DNA of 64,000 bases. Source: Mesostigma viride. Its lineage: Eukaryota; Streptophyta; Mesostigmatophyceae; Mesostigmatales; Mesostigmataceae. Below the pieces are notes generated by a model. That model was not told the DNA's origin. It saw only the letters and a list, made by a program, of their open reading frames with translations, and did not search any database. The first letter of the stretch is position 1; every line of letters starts with the position of its first letter. Shown in pieces: positions 45,783 to 61,600 of the stretch. The translations under genes were made by a program, and so were the position numbers. The DNA is taken from NCBI GenBank assembly GCA_009746045.1, contig RPFO01000675.1:1-64000 (forward strand), read 5' to 3'.

Positions 45783-45880
45783 TGGTCATTTCAAACCAAA
45801 TTGCGCAAAATGCTGGGGGGGGGGGGGTCCAGGGGTGGCCCTTAGCGGGTGTGGCCTTAGCCGGGTGTTTGCCTTGCCCC
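45783..45880 (+). repeat. Dispersed repeat with G-run, copy 2
   Basis: Same orientation and order as 10201-10309: TGGTCATTTCAAACCAAAT, GCGCAAAATGCTG, a G-run, then TCCAGGGGTGGCCCTTAGCG. It ends shortly before the TIR element at 45915. Confidence 0.85.
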
Positions 45881-45914
45881 CCCTTCGCCGGCGCCCTTGC
45901 AGGCACTGTAATTA

Positions 45915-46829
45915 CAGTCATTCCCGCGTTAAGTTGCGATCGCCCCCAAAAACTTGGCGCCGCAACTTAACGCGGGAACGCAACTTAACGGTAGAATTAG
46001 GCTAGCAGCCCACCACCTCCTCCTCTGACGGACTTCTATACGGCATTCGACAGCTCTCGTCAAGCCCGATCCAGGTGCAGCGTCAAAGCCGGCCCAAGTC
46101 CAATTTCCAGGCCACTGAGATATCAGTTTTGGACAAAGGCGGGCTGCAAAACACGCCGTGGGCAGCCATGCAGTTCCTGCGTTTTTTATACCACAAATGT
46201 AGTGTGTTTTAACCCTCTGACTTTGGCTCTCTTTTTGGCGGGTTACTTAATTGCCAGCCGGCTTCACATTTGACTGTGACAAAACATGGGAACAGTCGTG
46301 AGGGAACTGAAGCTTCATTTACTGTCAAAGGCCTGCATGCCGGCCGTCGGTGTAAACAATAATAACAGCATGGAGGCCGCAGGCAGCGAGACTGCCTGTG
46401 GCCTCAACGACCATGTCTTTGCCCTTCTGTGGCGGTCCTGCATTCGGCATGATGGTGGTAATTTCCGGCAAGATGTCTCAATTACAGACCCTGCATGGTC
46501 GTGGATTCTTATGTACCGCAGCCCGCAGGCTGCAAAACTGAATTTGTAAGGTTGCATTCGCGCTTTTCACCTAAGCCAGCAGGCGGGGAAATTTGCGCGC
46601 CAGTGGGGCTTGCGTATTTTGCCGCCTAAAATCACGTAGCGGGTCCGGACTTGGCAAAAAATGGCCTCCTGCGCGGCCAAAAATGGCCTGACACCTACAA
46701 ATTGAGTCATTACCGCGTTAAGTTGCGATGGCCTCCATGCTTAAGTTGCGGTCGCCCCCCAAACTTGGGCGTCGCAACTTAACGCGGGAACGCAACCTTA
46801 AGAAACGCAACTTAACGCGGGAATGACTG
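45915..46829. mobile_element. Non-autonomous Tc1/mariner-pogo-type TIR element
   Basis: Perfect 24-bp terminal inverted repeats start CAGTCATTCCCGCGTTAAGT; with the flanking TA on each side the match is 26 bp (45913-45938 and 46806-46831). A TA target duplication and CAGT ends are typical of the Tc1/mariner/pogo group. The GTTAAGTTGCG arm is repeated in inverted form again just inside each end (about 45966-45990 and 46716-46800), giving strong fold-back potential. The 0.9-kb interior has no transposase; the longest frame (87 codons at 46286) is unrecognised. It is therefore a deletion derivative or MITE. Confidence 0.9.
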
Positions 46830-47165
46830 TACCTATTCTCCGGCGAGCCATGCATCTCTCGCGCGTAAGAAACTTCAGAATTAGAAATCACCCTGTTGCT
46901 TGGCTGTTGAAAATTGGTCAAACGCTCAAGAAACGCTTGCGCATTAGCGAATTCTATGCTTTTGGCCGATCTCAAAGCTAGCTTGTCTGTAAGTGGCAGG
47001 CTTGAAATCTTGTGGCAGGCTTGAAATATTGAGCGTCAGAGAAATGCTGTCGAACCCTAGGAAACCCGTGTGCGCTGCTAGACATCGAATTTGCACGGGA
47101 AATTGCCTCGAAATGCAGTGACAATATTCAAGCGCCTTTTGTGGGAACTGCAAGCAGCGAAGGAA

Positions 47166-52400
<5,235 letters not shown>

Positions 52401-52660
52401 CCACCCCATCGCATTCCCTTGGCTGCCTTGATGGCACCGCGGGCAAGCTTGCAGCTCACACGAGCTTGCACTGCTGCGTTCACCCTCTTACAGTGGTGCT
52501 GGAAAGTCCTTGTTTTCCCCACTTTGGGTGCCCAGACTCCTGTGCGGTTGCCGATTGTGTCGCTCCACCGTGTTGTGCTCTCCAGCTCGCTTGGCACAAC
52601 GGTGCGAGACGAGCTGGCACCGCGCGGTGACACTCCCCTTCTTATTTGCGGCGCATTTCT
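52401..52660. other. Downstream region of the phosphatase gene
   Basis: Presumed 3' untranslated region and spacer. No further gene was recognised before the satellite array. Confidence 0.5.
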
Positions 52661-55600
52661 TTCCCTGTGTTTCCCTTTTCACTTCCGGTGTTTCCTTTTC
52701 ACTTCCTGTGTTCCTCTTTTCACTTCCTGCGCTTCCCCTTTTCACTTCCTGTGCTCCTCTTTTCGCTTCCTCTGTTTCCCTTTTCACTTCCTGTGTTTCC
52801 CCTTTCACTTCCTGTGTTCCCCTTTTCACTTCCTGTGTTCCTTTTCACTTCCTGTGTTTCCCTTTTCACTTCCTGTGTTCCCCTTTCACTTCCTGTGTTC
52901 CCTTTTCACTTCCTGTGTTCCCTTTTCACTTCCTGTGTTCCCTTTCACTTCCTGTGTTCCCTTTTCACTTCCTGTGTTCCCCTTTCACTTCCTGTGTTCC
53001 CCTTTCACTTCCTGTGTTCCCCTTTCACTTCCTGTGTTCCCCTTTTCACTTCCTGTGTTCCCCTTTTCACTTCCTGTGTTCCCTTTCACTTCCTGTGTTC
53101 CCTTTCACTTCCTGTGTTCCCTTTCACTTCCTGTGTTCCCTTTCACTTCCTGTGTTCCCCTTTCACTTCCTGTGTTCCCCTTTCACTTCCTGTGTTCCCC
53201 TTTTCACTTCCTGTGTTCCCCTTTCACTTCCTGTGTTCCCTTTTCACTTCCTGTGTTCCCTTTCACTTCCTGTGTTCCCCTTTTCACTTCCTGTGTTCCC
53301 TTTTCACTTCCTGTGTTCCCTTTCACTTCCTGTGTTCCCTTTCACTTCCTGTGTTCCCTTTTCACTTCCTGTGTTCCCCTTTCACTTCCTGTGTTCCCCT
53401 TTCACTTCCTGTGTTCCCCTTTCACTTCCTGTGTTCCCCTTTCACTTCCTGTGTTCCCCTTTCACTTCCTGTGTTCCCCTTTCACTTCCTGTGTTCCCCT
53501 TTCACTTCCTGTGTTCCCTTTCACTTCCTGTGTTCCCTTTCACTTCCTGTGTTCCCCTTTCACTTCCTGTGTTCCCTTTTCACTTCCTGTGTTCCCTTTC
53601 ACTTCCTGTGTTCCCCTTTCACTTCCTGTGTTCCCTTTCACTTCCTGTGTTCCCCTTTCACTTCCTGTGTTCCCTTTCACTTCCTGTGTTCCCCTTTCAC
53701 TTCCTGTGTTCCCCTTTCACTTCCTGTGTTCCCTTTCACTTCCTGTGTTCCCTTTCACTTCCTGTGTTCCCTTTCACTTCCTGTGTTCCCTTTCACTTCC
53801 TGTGTTCCCCTTTCACTTCCTGTGTTCCCCTTTCACTTCCTGTGTTCCCCTTTCACTTCCTGTGTTCCCCTTTCACTTCCTGTGTTCCCCTTTCACTTCC
53901 TGTGTTCCCCTTTTCACTTCCTGTGTTCCCTTTCACTTCCTGTGTTCCCCTTTCACTTCCTGTGTTCCCCTTTCACTTCCTGTGTTCCCTTTCACTTCCT
54001 GTGTTCCCTTTCACTTCCTGTGTTCCCCTTTCACTTCCTGTGTTCCCTTTCACTTCCTGTGTTCCCTTTCACTTCCTGTGTTCCCTTTCACTTCCTGTGT
54101 TCCCTTTCACTTCCTGTGTTCCCCTTTCACTTCCTGTGTTCCCCTTTCACTTCCTGTGTTCCCCTTTCACTTCCTGTGTTCCCCTTCACTTCCTGTGTTC
54201 CCCTTTCACTTCCTGTGTTCCCTTTCACTTCCTGTGTTCCCCTTTCACTTCCTGTGTTCCCTTTCACTTCCTGTGTTCCCCTTTCACTTCCTGTGTTCCC
54301 CTTTCACTTCCTGTGTTCCCTTTTCACTTCCTGTGTTCCCTTTCACTTCCTGTGTTCCCCTTTCACTTCCTGTGTTCCCCTTTCACTTCCTGTGTTCCCT
54401 TTCACTTCCTGTGTTCCCCTTTCACTTCCTGTGTTCCCTTTCACTTCCTGTGTTCCCCTTTCACTTCCTGTGTTCCCTTTCACTTCCTGTGTTCCCCTTT
54501 CACTTCCTGTGTTCCCCTTTCACTTCCTGTGTTCCCCTTTCACTTCCTGTGTTCCCCTTTCACTTCCTGTGTTCCCCTTTCACTTCCTGTGTTCCCTTTC
54601 ACTTCCTGTGTTCCCCTTTCACTTCCTGTGTTCCCTTTTCACTTCCTGTGTTCCCCTTTCACTTCCTGTGTTCCCCTTTCACTTCCTGTGTTCCCCTTTC
54701 ACTTCCTGTGTTCCCCTTTCACTTCCTGTGTTCCCCTTTCACTTCCTGTGTTCCCCTTTCACTTCCTGTGTTCCCCTTTCACTTCCTGTGTTCCCCTTTC
54801 ACTTCCTGTGTTCCCTTTCACTTCCTGTGTTCCCCTTTCACTTCCTGTGTTCCCCTTTCACTTCCTGTGTTCCCCTTTCACTTCCTGTGTTCCCTTTCAC
54901 TTCCTGTGTTCCCTTTCACTTCCTGTGTTCCCCTTTCACTTCCTGTGTTCCCCTTTCACTTCCTGTGTTCCCCTTTCACTTCCTGTGTTCCCCTTTCACT
55001 TCCTGTGTTCCCTTTCACTTCCTGTGTTCCCCTTTCACTTCCTGTGTTCCCCTTTCACTTCCTGTGTTCCCTTTCACTTCCTGTGTTCCCCTTTCACTTC
55101 CTGTGTTCCCCTTTCACTTCCTGTGTTCCCTTTCACTTCCTGTGTTCCCCTTTCACTTCCTGTGTTCCCCTTTCACTTCCTGTGTTCCCCTTTCACTTCC
55201 TGTGTTCCCCTTTCACTTCCTGTGTTCCCCTTTCACTTCCTGTGTTCCCCTTTCACTTCCTGTGTTCCCCTTTCACTTCCTGTGTTCCCCTTTCACTTCC
55301 TGTGTTCCCCTTTCACTTCCTGTGTTCCCCTTTCACTTCCTGTGTTCCCTTTCACTTCCTGTGTTCCCTTTCACTTCCTGTGTTCCCTTTTCACTTCCTG
55401 TGTTCCCCTTTCACTTCCTGTGTTCCCCTTTCACTTCCTGTGTTCCCCTTTCACTTCCTGTGTTCCCCTTTCACTTCCTGTGTTCCCCTTTCACTTCCTG
55501 TGTTCCCTTTCACTTCCTGTGTTCCCTTTCACTTCCTGTGTTCCCTTTCACTTCCTGTGTTCCCTTTCACTTCCTGTGTTCCCTTTCACTTCCTGTGTTC

Positions 55601-58600
55601 CCTTTCACTTCCTGTGTTCCCCTTTCACTTCCTGTGTTCCCTTTTCACTTCCTGTGTTCCCCTTTCACTTCCTGTGTTCCCCTTTCACTTCCTGTGTTCC
55701 CCTTTCACTTCCTGTGTTCCCCTTTCACTTCCTGTGTTCCCCTTTCACTTCCTGTGTTCCCCTTTCACTTCCTGTGTTCCCTTTCACTTCCTGTGTTCCC
55801 TTTCACTTCCTGTGTTCCCTTTCACTTCCTGTGTTCCCTTTCACTTCCTGTGTTCCCCTTTCACTTCCTGTGTTCCCCTTTCACTTCCTGTGTTCCCTTT
55901 CACTTCCTGTGTTCCCTTTCACTTCCTGTGTTCCCTTTCACTTCCTGTGTTCCCCTTTCACTTCCTGTGTTCCCTTTCACTTCCTGTGTTCCCTTTCACT
56001 TCCTGTGTTCCCTTTCACTTCCTGTGTTCCCTTTCACTTCCTGTGTTCCCTTTCACTTCCTGTGTTCCCCTTTCACTTCCTGTGTTCCCCTTTCACTTCC
56101 TGTGTTCCCCTTTCACTTCCTGTGTTCCCCTTTCACTTCCTGTGTTCCCCTTTCACTTCCTGTGTTCCCCTTTCACTTCCTGTGTTCCCTTTCACTTCCT
56201 GTGTTCCCTTTCACTTCCTGTGTTCCCTTTCACTTCCTGTGTTCCCCTTTCACTTCCTGTGTTCCCTTTCACTTCCTGTGTTCCCCTTTCACTTCCTGTG
56301 TTCCCTTTCACTTCCTGTGTTCCCTTTCACTTCCTGTGTTCCCTTTCACTTCCTGTGTTCCCCTTTCACTTCCTGTGTTCCCTTTCACTTCCTGTGTTCC
56401 CTTTCACTTCCTGTGTTCCCTTTTCACTTCCTGTGTTCCCTTTCACTTCCTGTGTTCCCCTTTCACTTCCTGTGTTCCCCTTTCACTTCCTGTGTTCCCT
56501 TTCACTTCCTGTGTTCCCTTTCACTTCCTGTGTTCCCTTTCACTTCCTGTGTTCCCTTTCACTTCCTGTGTTCCCCTTTCACTTCCTGTGTTCCCTTTTC
56601 ACTTCCTGTGTTCCCCTTTCACTTCCTGTGTTCCCCTTTCACTTCCTGTGTTCCCTTTCACTTCCTGTGTTCCCCTTTCACTTCCTGTGTTCCCTTTCAC
56701 TTCCTGTGTTCCCTTTCACTTCCTGTGTTCCCTTTCACTTCCTGTGTTCCCTTTCACTTCCTGTGTTCCCTTTCACTTCCTGTGTTCCCTTTCACTTCCT
56801 GTGTTCCCTTTTCACTTCCTGTGTTCCCCTTTCACTTCCTGTGTTCCCCTTTCACTTCCTGTGTTCCCTTTCACTTCCTGTGTTCCCCTTTCACTTCCTG
56901 TGTTCCCTTTTCACTTCCTGTGTTCCCCTTTCACTTCCTGTGTTCCCTTTCACTTCCTGTGTTCCCCTTTCACTTCCTGTGTTCCCCTTTCACTTCCTGT
57001 GTTCCCCTTTCACTTCCTGTGTTCCCTTTCACTTCCTGTGTTCCCCTTTCACTTCCTGTGTTCCCCTTTCACTTCCTGTGTTCCCCTTTCACTTCCTGTG
57101 TTCCCTTTCACTTCCTGTGTTCCCCTTTCACTTCCTGTGTTCCCTTTCACTTCCTGTGTTCCCCTTTCACTTCCTGTGTTCCCTTTCACTTCCTGTGTTC
57201 CCCTTTCACTTCCTGTGTTCCCTTTCACTTCCTGTGTTCCCTTTTCACTTCCTGTGTTCCCCTTTCACTTCCTGTGTTCCCCTTTCACTTCCTGTGTTCC
57301 CCTTTCACTTCCTGTGTTCCCTTTCACTTCCTGTGTTCCCTTTCACTTCCTGTGTTCCCCTTTCACTTCCTGTGTTCCCCTTTCACTTCCTGTGTTCCCT
57401 TTTCACTTCCTGTGTTCCCCTTTCACTTCCTGTGTTCCCTTTCACTTCCTGTGTTCCCTTTCACTTCCTGTGTTCCCCTTTCACTTCCTGTGTTCCCCTT
57501 TCACTTCCTGTGTTCCCCTTTCACTTCCTGTGTTCCCCTTTCACTTCCTGTGTTCCCCTTTCACTTCCTGTGTTCCCTTTCACTTCCTGTGTTCCCCTTT
57601 CACTTCCTGTGTTCCCTTTCACTTCCTGTGTTCCCCTTTCACTTCCTGTGTTCCCTTTCACTTCCTGTGTTCCCTTTCACTTCCTGTGTTCCCTTTCACT
57701 TCCTGTGTTCCCCTTTCACTTCCTGTGTTCCCCTTTCACTTCCTGTGTTCCCTTTCACTTCCTGTGTTCCCCTTTCACTTCCTGTGTTCCCCTTTCACTT
57801 CCTGTGTTCCCTTTCACTTCCTGTGTTCCCCTTTCACTTCCTGTGTTCCCTTTCACTTCCTGTGTTCCCTTTCACTTCCTGTGTTCCCCTTTCACTTCCT
57901 GTGTTCCCCTTTCACTTCCTGTGTTCCCCTTTCACTTCCTGTGTTCCCCTTTCACTTCCTGTGTTCCCCTTTCACTTCCTGTGTTCCCTTTCACTTCCTG
58001 TGTTCCCCTTTCACTTCCTGTGTTCCCCTTTCACTTCCTGTGTTCCCCTTTCACTTCCTGTGTTCCCCTTTCACTTCCTGTGTTCCCTTTCACTTCCTGT
58101 GTTCCCTTTCACTTCCTGTGTTCCCCTTTCACTTCCTGTGTTCCCCTTTCACTTCCTGTGTTCCCTTTCACTTCCTGTGTTCCCTTTCACTTCCTGTGTT
58201 CCCCTTTCACTTCCTGTGTTCCCTTTCACTTCCTGTGTTCCCCTTTCACTTCCTGTGTTCCCTTTCACTTCCTGTGTTCCCCTTTCACTTCCTGTGTTCC
58301 CCTTTCACTTCCTGTGTTCCCCTTTCACTTCCTGTGTTCCCTTTCACTTCCTGTGTTCCCTTTCACTTCCTGTGTTCCCCTTTCACTTCCTGTGTTCCCC
58401 TTTCACTTCCTGTGTTCCCTTTCACTTCCTGTGTTCCCCTTTCACTTCCTGTGTTCCCTTTCACTTCCTGTGTTCCCTTTTCACTTCCTGTGTTCCCCTT
58501 TCACTTCCTGTGTTCCCCTTTCACTTCCTGTGTTCCCTTTCACTTCCTGTGTTCCCCTTTCACTTCCTGTGTTCCCCTTTCACTTCCTGTGTTCCCTTTC

Positions 58601-61600
58601 ACTTCCTGTGTTCCCTTTCACTTCCTGTGTTCCCTTTCACTTCCTGTGTTCCCCTTTCACTTCCTGTGTTCCCCTTTCACTTCCTGTGTTCCCTTTCACT
58701 TCCTGTGTTCCCCTTTCACTTCCTGTGTTCCCTTTCACTTCCTGTGTTCCCTTTCACTTCCTGTGTTCCCCTTTCACTTCCTGTGTTCCCTTTCACTTCC
58801 TGTGTTCCCTTTCACTTCCTGTGTTCCCTTTCACTTCCTGTGTTCCCCTTTCACTTCCTGTGTTCCCCTTTCACTTCCTGTGTTCCCCTTTCACTTCCTG
58901 TGTTCCCTTTTCACTTCCTGTGTTCCCTTTCACTTCCTGTGTTCCCTTTCACTTCCTGTGTTCCCCTTTCACTTCCTGTGTTCCCCTTTCACTTCCTGTG
59001 TTCCCTTTCACTTCCTGTGTTCCCCTTTCACTTCCTGTGTTCCCCTTTCACTTCCTGTGTTCCCTTTCACTTCCTGTGTTCCCTTTCACTTCCTGTGTTC
59101 CCTTTCACTTCCTGTGTTCCCCTTTCACTTCCTGTGTTCCCTTTCACTTCCTGTGTTCCCCTTTCACTTCCTGTGTTCCCCTTTCACTTCCTGTGTTCCC
59201 CTTTCACTTCCTGTGTTCCCCTTTCACTTCCTGTGTTCCCCTTTCACTTCCTGTGTTCCCTTTCACTTCCTGTGTTCCCCTTTCACTTCCTGTGTTCCCC
59301 TTTCACTTCCTGTGTTCCCCTTTCACTTCCTGTGTTCCCTTTCACTTCCTGTGTTCCCTTTCACTTCCTGTGTTCCCCTTTCACTTCCTGTGTTCCCTTT
59401 CACTTCCTGTGTTCCCCTTTCACTTCCTGTGTTCCCCTTTCACTTCCTGTGTTCCCCTTTCACTTCCTGTGTTCCCCTTTCACTTCCTGTGTTCCCCTTT
59501 CACTTCCTGTGTTCCCTTTCACTTCCTGTGTTCCCCTTTCACTTCCTGTGTTCCCTTTCACTTCCTGTGTTCCCCTTTCACTTCCTGTGTTCCCCTTTCA
59601 CTTCCTGTGTTCCCTTTCACTTCCTGTGTTCCCCTTTCACTTCCTGTGTTCCCTTTCACTTCCTGTGTTCCCCTTTCACTTCCTGTGTTCCCCTTTCACT
59701 TCCTGTGTTCCCCTTTCACTTCCTGTGTTCCCTTTCACTTCCTGTGTTCCCTTTCACTTCCTGTGTTCCCCTTTCACTTCCTGTGTTCCCTTTTCACTTC
59801 CTGTGTTCCCCTTTCACTTCCTGTGTTCCCTTTCACTTCCTGTGTTCCCCTTTCACTTCCTGTGTTCCCCTTTCACTTCCTGTGTTCCCCTTTCACTTCC
59901 TGTGTTCCCTTTCACTTCCTGTGTTCCCCTTTCACTTCCTGTGTTCCCTTTCACTTCCTGTGTTCCCTTTCACTTCCTGTGTTCCCTTTCACTTCCTGTG
60001 TTCCCTTTCACTTCCTGTGTTCCCTTTCACTTCCTGTGTTCCCTTTCACTTCCTGTGTTCCCCTTTCACTTCCTGTGTTCCCTTTCACTTCCTGTGTTCC
60101 CCTTTCACTTCCTGTGTTCCCCTTTCACTTCCTGTGTTCCCCTTTCACTTCCTGTGTTCCCCTTTCACTTCCTGTGTTCCCCTTTCACTTCCTGTGTTCC
60201 CTTTCACTTCCTGTGTTCCCTTTCACTTCCTGTGTTCCCCTTTCACTTCCTGTGTTCCCTTTCACTTCCTGTGTTCCCCTTTCACTTCCTGTGTTCCCCT
60301 TTCACTTCCTGTGTTCCCTTTTCACTTCCTGTGTTCCCCTTTCACTTCCTGTGTTCCCTTTCACTTCCTGTGTTCCCCTTTCACTTCCTGTGTTCCCTTT
60401 CACTTCCTGTGTTCCCTTTCACTTCCTGTGTTCCCTTTTCACTTCCTGTGTTCCCCTTTCACTTCCTGTGTTCCCCTTTCACTTCCTGTGTTCCCTTTCA
60501 CTTCCTGTGTTCCCTTTCACTTCCTGTGTTCCCTTTCACTTCCTGTGTTCCCTTTTCACTTCCTGTGTTCCCTTTCACTTCCTGTGTTCCCCTTTCACTT
60601 CCTGTGTTCCCTTTCACTTCCTGTGTTCCCCTTTCACTTCCTGTGTTCCCTTTCACTTCCTGTGTTCCCCTTTCACTTCCTGTGTTCCCTTTCACTTCCT
60701 GTGTTCCCTTTCACTTCCTGTGTTCCCCTTTCACTTCCTGTGTTCCCCTTTCACTTCCTGTGTTCCCCTTTCACTTCCTGTGTTCCCTTTCACTTCCTGT
60801 GTTCCCCTTTCACTTCCTGTGTTCCCCTTTCACTTCCTGTGTTCCCTTTCACTTCCTGTGTTCCCTTTCACTTCCTGTGTTCCCTTTCACTTCCTGTGTT
60901 CCCTTTCACTTCCTGTGTTCCCCTTTCACTTCCTGTGTTCCCCTTTCACTTCCTGTGTTCCCCTTTCACTTCCTGTGTTCCCTTTCACTTCCTGTGTTCC
61001 CTTTTCACTTCCTGTGTTCCCCTTTCACTTCCTGTGTTCCCTTTTCACTTCCTGTGTTCCCCTTTCACTTCCTGTGTTCCCTTTCACTTCCTGTGTTCCC
61101 TTTTCACTTCCTGTGTTCCCCTTTCACTTCCTGTGTTCCCTTTCACTTCCTGTGTTCCCCTTTCACTTCCTGTGTTCCCTTTTCACTTCCTGTGTTCCCC
61201 TTTCACTTCCTGTGTTCCCTTTCACTTCCTGTGTTCCCCTTTCACTTCCTGTGTTCCCTTTCACTTCCTGTGTTCCCTTTTCACTTCCTGTGTTCCCCTT
61301 TCACTTCCTGTGTTCCCTTTTCACTTCCTGTGTTCCCCTTTCACTTCCTGTGTTCCCTTTCACTTCCTGTGTTCCCTTTCACTTCCTGTGTTCCCCTTTC
61401 ACTTCCTGTGTTCCCCTTTCACTTCCTGTGTTCCCTTTCACTTCCTGTGTTCCCCTTTCACTTCCTGTGTTCCCCTTTCACTTCCTGTGTTCCCTTTCAC
61501 TTCCTGTGTTCCCTTTCACTTCCTGTGTTCCCTTTTCACTTCCTGTGTTCCCCTTTCACTTCCTGTGTTCCCCTTTCACTTCCTGTGTTCCCCTTTCACT

